This document shows positions 1 to 7,865 of a stretch of 51,509 bases of DNA, one piece after another (position 1 is the stretch's first letter; each line of letters begins with the position of its first letter). A model generated the notes under the pieces. It was not told the origin of the DNA and did no database searches. It worked only from the letters and a program-made list of their open reading frames with translations. The stretch spans positions 1-51,509 of the forward strand of contig CANOIM010000014.1 in NCBI GenBank assembly GCA_947566075.1, in the 5' to 3' direction. A program made the translations under genes and the position numbers. Source of the DNA: an uncultured Eggerthellaceae bacterium (GTDB taxonomy: Bacteria > Actinomycetota > Coriobacteriia > Coriobacteriales > Eggerthellaceae).

Positions 1-275
1 ACCTGGATGAAGCGGGCAAGGAGCAGCGCAAGTTCCTGCTCTATGAAGGAGCCAGCCAGGTGTTCAACAACATCCTGACGGTGCTCGGCCGCTTCGGCTG
101 TGACGTTGACACCATCAACGTTGACGAGGTTCGCAAGAAGGCCGAGGCCATGCGTGGCCATATCGCTGAGCTGGAACAAGAGCAAGGCGAACAACCTAGC
201 GTTGAGCTGCGGGTCAGCCGCAAGCGCTTGGAATGGTACGAGACGCAGATCGCCTACAAGGAGAACAACGCGTAA
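1..275 (+). CDS. Hypothetical protein, C-terminal part (5' end outside window)
   Basis: The reading frame is open from position 3 and stops with TAA at 273-275, so about 90 C-terminal residues are visible. An internal GTG at 60 could start a shorter protein, but the frame stays open upstream, which argues for a truncated longer gene. The visible part is hydrophilic and mostly helical, with many Glu, Lys and Arg residues, and ends KENNA. I do not recognise the family. Its last 28 codons and the terminator behind it recur almost unchanged at 3925-4085, where the frame ends at TAG 4010-4012. The gene therefore served as the site of a tail duplication. Confidence 0.6.
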   Translation, partial: LDEAGKEQRKFLLYEGASQVFNNILTVLGRFGCDVDTINVDEVRKKAEAMRGHIAELEQEQGEQPSVELRVSRKRLEWYETQIAYKENNA

Positions 276-348
276 AGCCTAGCGTTCCTCCGAGCATATT
301 GAGCCTGTTTGAAGAGGGCGTCCCACACCGGGGCGCCCTCTTTAGCTT
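188..348 (+). repeat. 161-bp direct repeat, copy A (gene tail plus terminator)
   Basis: This stretch matches 3925-4085 at a constant offset of 3737 bp with roughly ten mismatches. It holds the last 28 codons of the upstream gene, its stop codon and the downstream hairpin. Similarity fades on both sides. The two copies enclose the ABC transporter and the AlbA_2 gene. Confidence 0.9.
311..346 (+). terminator. Rho-independent terminator
   Basis: An 11-bp GC-rich stem (314-324 with 330-340, one T-G wobble) closes a 5-nt loop. A/T pairs extend it at the base, and a short T run follows. It lies 36 bp after the stop codon of the upstream gene. A near-identical hairpin is found at 4048-4083. Confidence 0.85.
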
Positions 349-435
349 TTATGCTTTGCTAAGCTACTCCACGGCTTCTGCCAGTGGAGTAGAATCTCGA
401 AGGTCAGCTCTCGCGAGAAAGGCGCCCCTGATCCG

Positions 436-2235
436 ATGGCTGCTATCTACGACACAGCCCGTGAGTCCCATGCCGCCGTGACGGCCGGTCAGGTGCTGCG
501 TCGGTTCGTGAGCTATTACGGGTCCTACAAGGGGCTGCTCGTGTTGGACTTGCTCTGCGCTACGGTGTTAGCCGGGGTGGATCTGGCATTCCCGCAGCTT
601 CTCAGCTTCTTCACCAAGGAGTTCTTCCTGCAGCCTGCTGAGGTGATCTTGGGTTCGCTAGGTGCCGTAGGGCTCCTCTTCTGTGCCCTCTATGCTGTGC
701 GGACGGGCTGTCAGTGGTTCATCACCTGCTGGGGTCATATCATGGGGGCCTACATGGAAGCGGATATGCGGCGAGACCTCTTCGAGCAGTACCAGCGGCT
801 GACCTTCAGCTATTACGACCGCCACAACACCGGTGCCATGATGTCGAAGATCACCACGGACCTGTTCGATATCTCAGAGCTGGCCCATCACGGGCCTGAG
901 AATCTCTTCATCTGCTTGCTCAAGATCATCGGATCGTTCGTGCTGTTGTTCATGATCAACGTGCCCCTCACGGCCATCATGCTGCTGGCTACCGTCCTCA
1001 TGGCTGTAGCCTCCTTCGCCATCAATTATCGCCGACGCACGGTGTTCCGAGAGAACCGAGAGCGCATGGCGGGCATCAATGCTACGGTCCAAGATTCTCT
1101 GGGTGGTATCCGGGTGGTCAAGTCCTTCGGTGGCGAAGGGGCAGAACGGGAGAAGTTCGGTGGGGCCAACGAGGCATTCCTGGAGACGAAGAAGCGGTCC
1201 TACCGGTTCCTGGGGGCTTTTCATGCTATGAGCTCCCTGTTCCTGGGCGTGCTGTACACCCTCACCGTGGTGGGCGGCGGTTTCTTCGTAGCCCAAGGCA
1301 CGTTAGGGGTGACAGATCTGGCCATCTATGCGCTCTACATAGGCATCTTCGTGGCACCGGTGGAGCAGCTCATCAACTTCACCGAAACGCTGCAGAAGGG
1401 CTATGCGGGCTTCCGCCGCTTCATGGAAGTGCTGGCTGAGAGGCCAGACGTAGCGGATAGGTCAGGGGCGCTGCCTCTGGAAGAGGTCGTGGAAGGCAGC
1501 CAGGTGCAAGGTGATGTGCGCTACCGGAATGTGGGCTTCTCCTACGATGGCATCACCCCGGTGCTAGATGGCCTTGATCTGCACGTGCCTGCCGGTACCA
1601 CGGTGGCCCTGGTGGGTCCCTCGGGAGGCGGCAAGACCACCACCTGTTCGCTATTGCCCCGCTTCTATGATGTAGACGAAGGGGCTGTGGAGATAGATGG
1701 CGTTGATATCCGCCGGGTCACCCTGGATTCCCTGCGCGCGGCTATCGGCATCGTACAGCAGGATGTGTATCTGTTCGGAGGCACCGTGCGGGAGAACATC
1801 GCCTACGGGCGCCCGGGTGCCACGGATGAGGAGATCCAGGAAGCGGCGCGCAAGGCGAACATCCATGAGTTCATCACTACGCTGCCCCTAGGCTATGACA
1901 CCCTGGTGGGGGAGCGCGGGGCGCGTCTTTCTGGCGGTCAGAAGCAGCGTATCTCCATCGCGCGCGTGTTCCTGCGCGATCCGCGCATCCTCATCCTAGA
2001 TGAAGCAACCAGCGCTTTGGACAATGAGAGCGAACGAGCCATACAGGAGTCTTTGGAAGAGCTTTCGCGGGGTCGCACCACCGTCATGATAGCCCACAGG
2101 CTCTCTACCATCCGTAATGCCCAGCTTATCGCCGTGGTGGATGAAGGCCGGGTGATGGAACAGGGTACCCATGAAGAGCTGTTGGCTCAAGACGGCATCT
2201 ACGCCGCCTACTACCGCATGCAGTTTGGAAGGTGA
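436..2235 (+). CDS. ABC transporter, fused permease and ATP-binding protein
   Basis: This 599-residue protein has the half-transporter layout of MsbA/LmrA-type exporters. A six-helix membrane domain spans roughly residues 25-330 and a nucleotide-binding domain follows. Walker A (GPSGGGKTT) starts near residue 394, the signature LSGGQ lies at 498-502, and Walker B with the catalytic Glu (ILILDEAT) at 518-525. The H-loop is visible in MIAHRLST. Such proteins act as homo- or heterodimers in the cytoplasmic membrane and export lipids, drugs or peptides; the substrate cannot be read from the sequence. No partner half-transporter is adjacent, so a homodimer is likely. The ATG at 436 has only a weak purine-rich upstream stretch. 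The gene lies inside the 3.7-kb segment bounded by the 161-bp repeats. Confidence 0.93.
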   Translation: MAAIYDTARESHAAVTAGQVLRRFVSYYGSYKGLLVLDLLCATVLAGVDLAFPQLLSFFTKEFFLQPAEVILGSLGAVGLLFCALYAVRTGCQWFITCWGHIMGAYMEADMRRDLFEQYQRLTFSYYDRHNTGAMMSKITTDLFDISELAHHGPENLFICLLKIIGSFVLLFMINVPLTAIMLLATVLMAVASFAINYRRRTVFRENRERMAGINATVQDSLGGIRVVKSFGGEGAEREKFGGANEAFLETKKRSYRFLGAFHAMSSLFLGVLYTLTVVGGGFFVAQGTLGVTDLAIYALYIGIFVAPVEQLINFTETLQKGYAGFRRFMEVLAERPDVADRSGALPLEEVVEGSQVQGDVRYRNVGFSYDGITPVLDGLDLHVPAGTTVALVGPSGGGKTTTCSLLPRFYDVDEGAVEIDGVDIRRVTLDSLRAAIGIVQQDVYLFGGTVRENIAYGRPGATDEEIQEAARKANIHEFITTLPLGYDTLVGERGARLSGGQKQRISIARVFLRDPRILILDEATSALDNESERAIQESLEELSRGRTTVMIAHRLSTIRNAQLIAVVDEGRVMEQGTHEELLAQDGIYAAYYRMQFGR

Positions 2236-2269
2236 GGCTTCGCATGGGGGTTGTAGGCTACATTGGCAA

Positions 2270-2324
2270 ATATATGGACAAATGTATTTGTCCATATATG
2301 TCCATATACAAAGTGTTCTGAACT
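2270..2324. repeat. 55-bp direct repeat with palindrome, left copy
   Basis: This copy matches 3803-3857 with one mismatch at an offset of 1533 bp. It holds a perfect 10-bp inverted repeat (arms tatggacaaa and tttgtccata, 2273-2296) followed by a third half-site, tgtccatata. It ends 50 bp beyond the stop codon of the minus-strand AlbA_2 gene. Confidence 0.92.
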
Positions 2325-2374
2325 GGTATTTTCTATTATTGGATATAAGATGGTCAATAAGGACAAAAGCTTGA

Positions 2375-3754
2375 TCAATTATCATTCAAGATATAGCGCC
2401 TTCCCCGGGTCCGTCCTATTGCTTTGAGGATTCCCTTTTCAGCTAGCCTATTCAGCTCACGTTGAGCTGCTTTATGATCCAGGCCGATACCATCGCGTAT
2501 GTCTACGGTGGTGACATACCCCTGCGTATTGATCAGCTCAGCAACCATCTTCGAGATCTGTGGATTGATGATGCTTGCTTTTGGATCAGATTTCAGTGCT
2601 ACAGAAGCTTTGAAAACAGATCCTTCTATGAGCAATGGAGCTTGGTCAGAATAAGCTTCTGCGAACTTCAATAGATTCTTCGCGCCCGACCCTAGCTCAT
2701 CAGCCCAGCCGATTGCATTGAAGAAGCTGCCGATAATAGGGTTTTTTGGCATGGGATTGAATTCACGCAGATTTATTGGGCCTTCAAAACTCGGGCGGCT
2801 TCCGTTTTCGGTCGAGATGCTTGCATCGGTGATCAGGATCTTTGCTGGGTAAGGCGATGTATATTCACGATGTATCAAAGTATTGGAGATCAGCTCTCTA
2901 ATGATGACGTCACGAGGGCTTACCGCTTGCCCTTTATCCAAGAAGAACCTATCTTGCATATTCTTTTTGCAGAATTCTTCCAGCAGCGGATATGCGTGAA
3001 TCAGGTTGGTCTTGACCTCAAGTCGATCATCATAGCGATCGGTATTCTCGACTCGTAAGATCGCGTCAGTTTTATAAGCGGGAAGAACAGACCGGATTAC
3101 TTGTTCTTTGCCAAGCAAGAGAACTGCTGCTAGATTGAATCCCTGCTCCCCTGTTTCATAGTCTTTAACATAGAGATTGGCGCTACGCAGAAGCTCTTCA
3201 TCGGACATCCCCAACCATGGGTGGTCAGGATGCTTGGCATTCGCTCTGCGCCGTACTTCATTCAGGAGTTCCAGTTCTAGATCATCTTCTGTTATGAATC
3301 TGTATCGCTTGTTTTCCGTGAATGTACTCTGTTTTCGAAGATAGAGATTTGCTATCTGGCTATCAGTCCTCAGTTTGATATCGGCATCGGCGCATCGGTC
3401 ATATATCTCATTCTTGAATCGATGGACTTCCGAGTCGTAGGGTACCCACGTGCGCAAGATCTCCTTGTCATCATATTCTATCGCTTCGAACTCCAACGCA
3501 ACGGGAGGCCTGAATTGATTTGGGTCATTCACGACATTCGATATATTACGCTGTATATCTATAGGGGAACCATGCGAGAGGCCACTGACAGTTGCATCAT
3601 CCTCGATTCCGAGAAATATACTGCCGCCAGAGTGGTTAGCAAAGGAGCATATGGTCTCAAAGGTATCGCCTTCAGGTCTATTTCCACACCGCTTGAACTC
3701 GATGTTGACGCCCTCTCCAGTGGCTAAGATCCTAGCAAGATCGTCTTTGTTCAT
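2375..3754 (-). CDS. AlbA_2 (Schlafen-like) DNA-binding / GHKL ATPase-like protein, copy 1
   Basis: The protein has 459 residues. The N-terminal AlbA_2 fold shows EFK at 19-21, FANHSGG at 38-44 and GIEDD at 49-53. A GHKL-type ATP-binding domain of the RecG-like/HATPase_c_4 group follows, with ISNTLIHREY near 289-298 and GSGAKN near 355. A C-terminal winged helix covers about 400-459. These proteins are usually annotated as ATP-binding or putative transcriptional regulators; their biochemical role is unsettled. I chose ATG 3754, which has the purine-rich stretch ggaagagg upstream. The longer frame to 3838 would translate the palindromic repeat itself. The gene is placed almost symmetrically between two 55-bp repeats, 48 bp from one and 50 bp from the other. 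The palindrome ahead of the start is a plausible autoregulatory operator. Confidence 0.85.
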   Translation of the reverse strand: MNKDDLARILATGEGVNIEFKRCGNRPEGDTFETICSFANHSGGSIFLGIEDDATVSGLSHGSPIDIQRNISNVVNDPNQFRPPVALEFEAIEYDDKEILRTWVPYDSEVHRFKNEIYDRCADADIKLRTDSQIANLYLRKQSTFTENKRYRFITEDDLELELLNEVRRRANAKHPDHPWLGMSDEELLRSANLYVKDYETGEQGFNLAAVLLLGKEQVIRSVLPAYKTDAILRVENTDRYDDRLEVKTNLIHAYPLLEEFCKKNMQDRFFLDKGQAVSPRDVIIRELISNTLIHREYTSPYPAKILITDASISTENGSRPSFEGPINLREFNPMPKNPIIGSFFNAIGWADELGSGAKNLLKFAEAYSDQAPLLIEGSVFKASVALKSDPKASIINPQISKMVAELINTQGYVTTVDIRDGIGLDHKAAQRELNRLAEKGILKAIGRTRGRRYILNDN

Positions 3755-3802
3755 TTGAGCCTCTTCCGTAGGATATCGCTTTGGTTCAGATGGGACTTTA
3801 AC

Positions 3803-3857
3803 ATATATGGACAAATGTATTTGTCCATATATGTCCATATATAAAGTGTTCTGAACT
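3803..3857. repeat. 55-bp direct repeat with palindrome, right copy (possible operator)
   Basis: This is the partner of 2270-2324. Its inverted repeat at 3806-3829 and the extra half-site lie 48 bp upstream of the AlbA_2 start at 3754, where they could bind the product of that gene. Operator function is inferred. Confidence 0.85.
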
Positions 3858-3913
3858 TGCGATTATCGATTTCGGAGCGATAAAAGGAAAAGATATAGGC
3901 CATAAGCGTACTG

Positions 3914-4012
3914 AACAATGAAAACGAACAACCCAGCGTTGAGCTGCGGGTCAGCCGCAAGCGCTTGGATTGGTATGAGACGCAGATCGCTTACAAGGAG
4001 AACAACGCATAG
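3914..4012 (+). pseudogene. Duplicated tail of the gene at 1-275
   Basis: The frame reads NENEQPSVELRVSRKRLDW and continues to KENNA, ending in TAG at 4010-4012. It matches the C-terminus of the first gene except for one Glu-to-Asp change. There is no start codon with a ribosome site and the N-terminal part is missing, so this is a gene fragment. Confidence 0.85.
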
Positions 4013-4085
4013 ATCCCAGCGTTCCTCCGAGCATATTGAGCCTGTTTGAAGAGGGCGTCCCACAGCGGGGCGCCCTCTTTAGCTT
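3925..4085 (+). repeat. 161-bp direct repeat, copy B
   Basis: Second copy of 188-348. It carries the gene tail and a terminator hairpin (stem 4051-4061 with 4067-4077). It marks the right border of a 3.7-kb segment holding the ABC transporter and the AlbA_2 gene. Confidence 0.9.
4048..4083 (+). terminator. Terminator hairpin in repeat copy B
   Basis: It has the same 11-bp stem as the first terminator, with loop acagc, followed by T residues. It now separates the AlbA_2 region from the asparaginase gene. Confidence 0.8.
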
Positions 4086-4214
4086 ATCCGCTTCTCATCG
4101 TTCATGTGAGGGCGGGCAACGCTCTCTTCACGAAAGCGAGCCTTTGGTCTACCTGTTCTTTGGTTCGCTAGAATGGCCCTCACGGAGCGTCATCGCCGTT
4201 GACAGGAGGCTCTC

Positions 4215-5282
4215 ATGAACGCAGCACGCATAGCCCAAGGGGCACCCCGCATCCTCATCATCTATACCGGGGGCACCATCGGCATGACGGCAGATCCGAA
4301 GACAGGGGCGCTCGTCCCCTTCGATCTTGCCCACCTGATCCAGAACGTACCGAAGATCGGGCGCTTGGGCTATGAGATCAGCCATGTGATCATGGATCCG
4401 CCCCTGGACTCGTCGAACATGGATCCTACCCATTGGCGTCAGATATGCCAACTGATCGCTGAGGGCTACGATGACCATGACGGTTTCGTCGTGCTGCATG
4501 GTATAGACACCATGGCCTATTCCGCCTCAGCGCTCTCCTTCATGCTTCAGGGGCTCACTAAGCCCGTGATCTTCACTGGTTCGCAGCTGCCCATCGGAGA
4601 GATTCGCGAAGATGGCACTGAGAATCTGATCACGGCCCTGCAGATCGCCGCAGCCCGGGATGAAGATGGGGAAGCGCCCATGGTGCAGGAAGTGGCCATC
4701 TCATTCGGTAGATTCCTGTGGCGAGGCAACCGTTCCACCAAGGTCAGCTCTACTGATTTCGGTGCATTCCGCTCATTCAACTACCCACCTTTGGCGAAGA
4801 TGGATCTGCATATCCGCTTCGAACGGGGGATGCTCTTGCGGCCTGAGAGCGAAGGGCCCCTGCGCCCGGCCTATGCCATGGACGATGCTGTGAGCGTGGC
4901 CTTCCTCTATCCGGGCATCACCGAAGAGGTCTTGCGGGCGCAGTTGGGATCCAAGGCGGTCAAGGGCATCGTCCTGCGCACGTTCGGGGCTGGTAATGCA
5001 CCCACGGAGGCTTGGTTCACGAAGCTCCTAGCTGAGACGGTGAGTTCGGGCAAGGTGATCGTGAACGTGACCCAATGTCCGGCTGGTGGGGTAGAGGAGA
5101 AGCGCTATGCAACGGGGGATGCCTTGGCGAAAGCGGGCGTGGTCAGCGGGCTTGATATGACCTGCGAAGCGGCGCTGACCAAGATGATGCATCTCTTCGG
5201 TTCGGGGCTCTCCTCCGAAGAGGTGTCCCGGTATATGACAGAGCCTCTGGCGGGAGAGCTGACCAGAGCAGCGGGGATGTAG
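4215..5282 (+). CDS. ansA: Type I L-asparaginase (AnsA-like)
   Basis: This cytoplasmic-type asparaginase has 355 residues, a normal length, and hydrolyses L-asparagine to aspartate and ammonia. The N-terminal nucleophile motif YTGGTIGM lies near residue 16. ALSFML and the TGSQLPIGEIREDG segment follow, then GRFLWRGNRSTK. The second catalytic motif, normally HGTDTM, reads HGIDTM here (codon ata at 4503-4505), so the conserved Thr beside the catalytic Asp is Ile. In well-studied asparaginases this Thr is part of the active site, so activity or specificity may be altered. ATG 4215 is fixed by an AGGAGG at 4204-4209. The gene is probably monocistronic. No signal peptide is visible. Confidence 0.9.
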   Translation: MNAARIAQGAPRILIIYTGGTIGMTADPKTGALVPFDLAHLIQNVPKIGRLGYEISHVIMDPPLDSSNMDPTHWRQICQLIAEGYDDHDGFVVLHGIDTMAYSASALSFMLQGLTKPVIFTGSQLPIGEIREDGTENLITALQIAAARDEDGEAPMVQEVAISFGRFLWRGNRSTKVSSTDFGAFRSFNYPPLAKMDLHIRFERGMLLRPESEGPLRPAYAMDDAVSVAFLYPGITEEVLRAQLGSKAVKGIVLRTFGAGNAPTEAWFTKLLAETVSSGKVIVNVTQCPAGGVEEKRYATGDALAKAGVVSGLDMTCEAALTKMMHLFGSGLSSEEVSRYMTEPLAGELTRAAGM

Positions 5283-5296
5283 ATGACGGGAAGATC

Positions 5297-5392
5297 ATGG
5301 ATGCAGTGGCTGCCATCGTAGGTGGTTGCTGCGGCACCAGCCCTGCCCATGTCCAAGCCCTGCGTCAGAGGGTGGATACGCGGGTGTCATGA
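5297..5392 (+). pseudogene. C-terminal remnant of a homocysteine S-methyltransferase
   Basis: Thirty-one codons from ATG 5297 to TGA 5390-5392 encode a peptide with IVGGCCGTSPAHVQALR. This is the hallmark zinc-binding GGCCGT motif and end of homocysteine S-methyltransferases (MetH N-domain/MmuM/BHMT family). The other roughly 270 residues are absent; upstream lies asparaginase, ending 14 bp before. The fragment runs to within 3 bp of the convergent ATPase gene. It is a scar of a rearrangement or a tail duplicated from a gene elsewhere. Confidence 0.8.
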
Positions 5393-5395
5393 CGC

Positions 5396-6598
5396 CTAGC
5401 TAAGAAGCCAATCGATCAGGTTAAGCTGTTGTATGCCGTTGTAGTCTCCATTCCCGATTCGATCCAAGGTCAGTACTAGCTTAGGATGGTTGTCGGCTAT
5501 GGCGCGTAGCGGAGCATATTCCCGCTCACGTACTTCCTCGCTCAGAACGCTTTGGGTGACTTGGATGTATGTGGGAATCCCGTCTTTCATAGCTACGAAG
5601 TCGACTTCCGCACGCCCCACCTTCCCCACGCTCACATGGGTGAATCGGCGAAGGAGCTCGACATAGACCACGTTCTCTATGCGATGCCCTATGTCTCCTT
5701 GCTGCTTGCCGAGCAGCCAGAAGCGAAAGCCAAGATCTTCCAGGTAGTATTTCTCAAGTGTATCCAGATGCTCGCGGCCCTTGATGTCGAATCGGGGAGC
5801 CTTGTGGAGAAGAAGATTCTCAATGAGTGCGGCTGTGTATTCGCCCACAGCTCCAACCGAGACAGGTTCGCCGACCCCCTTCAATCCCGTAGATATGCGG
5901 CTGAGAGAGGTTATGTTGCCTATGTTATCAGCCAAGAAGGACGCTGTTCTCTGGAACGCCTGCATGTTCATTCGTGGATGCCTGCGCGTCACATCGCCCA
6001 TCACGATCGTATTGAATACGCCACCGAGGTAGTCGGAGATGGACTGGTCATCCCTCAGGTTCGCGATATAAGGCATCCCTCCATAGGTAAGATACCTCTC
6101 GAAGAGCACATCATCTTCCATATCCTTCAATGCCGCCCGGTATTCGGAGAATGAGAAAGGATGCATCTGAAGCTCAACATAGCGCCCGGTGATCAAAGTA
6201 GCCAATTCTCCAGAGAGTATGTCGGCATTCGATCCTGTCACATACAAGTCAACATCATCGCGAAGCGCAAGGCCATCGATCACGCGCTCGAAATCCTTCA
6301 CGTGCTGGACTTCATCAAGGAAGACATAGTTCATTCCTGCAGAAAGGTGACCTACAACATACTCATAGAGGGCGCGAGCTTCAGTGGGGTATGGTTCATC
6401 CAAGCTTTCGAAGTTGATCGACAGCATGTTGTTCGCCGCAACACCCTCTGCGCTCAGATGATCGCGGAACAACTCGAGCACGCTTGATTTCCCGCAACGG
6501 CGCAAGCCGGTTATCACTTTTACCGGCTCTTTGTCACGCCAACGGTCGAGCCATTCCATCGCGCGTGGGCGGGGGACCAGAATATGATCGCGAGCCAT
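5396..6598 (-). CDS. AAA ATPase / DUF4143 protein, copy 1
   Basis: The 400-residue protein has a P-loop at residues 31-38 (GLRRCGKS), Walker B FLDEVQ at 93-98 and sensor-like TGSNADIL at 121-128. PFSFSEY lies at 147-153, and a C-terminal DUF4143 region carries a PD-(D/E)XK-like set of residues (Glu314, Asp333 in EVDF, Gln346 in YIQV). Proteins of this type occur as solitary, often multi-copy genes in gut bacteria and archaea; their function is not established, though the C-terminus resembles nuclease folds. Two relatives lie at 12509-13705 and 18890-20116. The stop codon lies 3 bp from the homocysteine methyltransferase remnant. Two 27-28-bp direct repeats lie upstream of the start. Confidence 0.88.
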   Translation of the reverse strand: MARDHILVPRPRAMEWLDRWRDKEPVKVITGLRRCGKSSVLELFRDHLSAEGVAANNMLSINFESLDEPYPTEARALYEYVVGHLSAGMNYVFLDEVQHVKDFERVIDGLALRDDVDLYVTGSNADILSGELATLITGRYVELQMHPFSFSEYRAALKDMEDDVLFERYLTYGGMPYIANLRDDQSISDYLGGVFNTIVMGDVTRRHPRMNMQAFQRTASFLADNIGNITSLSRISTGLKGVGEPVSVGAVGEYTAALIENLLLHKAPRFDIKGREHLDTLEKYYLEDLGFRFWLLGKQQGDIGHRIENVVYVELLRRFTHVSVGKVGRAEVDFVAMKDGIPTYIQVTQSVLSEEVREREYAPLRAIADNHPKLVLTLDRIGNGDYNGIQQLNLIDWLLS

Positions 6599-6648
6599 GG
6601 CGAACGCCCTTTCTGAAACACCATCTGATCTATCTTCAATGATTGTAG

Positions 6649-6714
6649 AACAAAAGTCATCATTTCATTGGACGGTTTTGATGTTTAACAAAAAGTCGGC
6701 ATTTCATTGAACGG
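6649..6714 (-). promoter_or_regulatory. Tandem repeat boxes upstream of ATPase copy 1
   Basis: Two imperfect copies of a 27-28-bp sequence lie at 6649-6675 and 6687-6714, sharing the core catttcattg and the acgg end, 38 bp apart. They lie 50-116 bp before the minus-strand ATPase start. Read on the minus strand, TACAAT at 6642-6647 beside the inner copy could be a -10 element. A regulatory role is inferred from position. Confidence 0.55.
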
Positions 6715-6786
6715 ATTTCTTTATGGGTACCATGGGGACCTTGGGGCGATATTGCACTAGCAGATACCGGGAAGGTGCTTGGTGCT

Positions 6787-7701
6787 TTACCGTTTGCGGC
6801 CTTTGCGGATGGCATCAATGGCCACCAAGGCCAGGCCGCACCAGATGCAGCCGAAGCACACTCCGTGGGCTAGCGTGAAGGACTCGCCATTCACGAAGAC
6901 GCCGATGATGAGCGCGATGGTGGGGCTGATGTACTGGATGAAACCCAGCAGGGTGAGCGGGATGGTGTTCGCCGCGGCGGCGAACAGGATCAGCGGTATG
7001 GCCGTGACGGCACCGCCGCCTACGAGCAAAGCGGTGGTGGTCCAGCCCTCAATGGTGAACGGATCACCCAGGAACGCCTGGCCACCATTCGCCAAAGCCA
7101 GCCCAAGGGCAACGATGACGGCTAGGGGTGCCATGATGCAGCTCTCCACGGCGATGGCCTCCACCGCCGGATAGCCGCCCTTCTTCTTGATGGCCCCATA
7201 CACGCCGAAGCTGATCGCCAATACAAGCGATATCCACGGGAACCGCCCATAGCTGGAGGCGAAGAACACGATGCCAGCGCAGCAGAGCGCCACAGCCACC
7301 CACTGTAACGGCGTCAGGCGCTCTTTGAACACCACCAGCCCCAGCAGGATGGACACCAGCGGATTGATGTAGTAGCCCAGGGATGTTTCCACGATGCGGT
7401 CGATATGCACGGCGAAGATGTAGAGGCTCCAGTTCAAGGTGATGAGCACCGCGGCTGGCACCAGGAAGCGCAGTGCCCGGCGGTCCTTCAGCAGGGCGAT
7501 GAAGTTCCACTTGCCCAGGATGCAAACAACGGCTGAGAATACAGCGCACCAGATGATGCGCTGGCAGATCACCTCAAGGGAGTTGACGTTGTCCAGCAGC
7601 TTCCAGTACAGAGGGAATGCACCCCAGAGGATATAGCAGAGAAAGCCCGCGAGGATGCCTCGCCGGGTACGGCTTTGAAGCTGCTTCCCTTCATCTTCCA
7701 T
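6787..7701 (-). CDS. rarD: EamA-family transporter RarD
   Basis: The 304-residue protein has ten predicted membrane helices in two EamA repeats. The opening GILAGFLCYILWGAFPLYWK is typical of RarD, the drug/metabolite-transporter subgroup first named for chloramphenicol sensitivity. It sits in the cytoplasmic membrane; the substrate is unknown. The family-typical FKERLTPLQWVAV segment lies between the two repeats. ATG 7701 gives a normal length. The gene stands alone between the ATPase and the divergent SDR gene. It is one of three DMT-superfamily transporters in this window, the others being at 10154 and 14726. Confidence 0.9.
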   Translation of the reverse strand: MEDEGKQLQSRTRRGILAGFLCYILWGAFPLYWKLLDNVNSLEVICQRIIWCAVFSAVVCILGKWNFIALLKDRRALRFLVPAAVLITLNWSLYIFAVHIDRIVETSLGYYINPLVSILLGLVVFKERLTPLQWVAVALCCAGIVFFASSYGRFPWISLVLAISFGVYGAIKKKGGYPAVEAIAVESCIMAPLAVIVALGLALANGGQAFLGDPFTIEGWTTTALLVGGGAVTAIPLILFAAAANTIPLTLLGFIQYISPTIALIIGVFVNGESFTLAHGVCFGCIWCGLALVAIDAIRKGRKR

Positions 7702-7865
7702 GGGGTACAGTATAAAGGCGCACTGCGATACTGCCCCCTAGGGCCCTTGCTGAGGCTCACCCTTTGCTGCCGGGTGTGTAACGGATGGGCGCTCTTTGAC
7801 GGGGAACCCTGCGGGGGTGCTAGCGTAGAGACACTCCTTTCGACGCGAAAAAGGCAGGGATCATC

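Noticed and set aside
874..1296. Antisense frame of 140 codons inside the ABC transporter gene
   Set aside because: It is a shadow of the coding strand, rich in His and Gln, without any family features.
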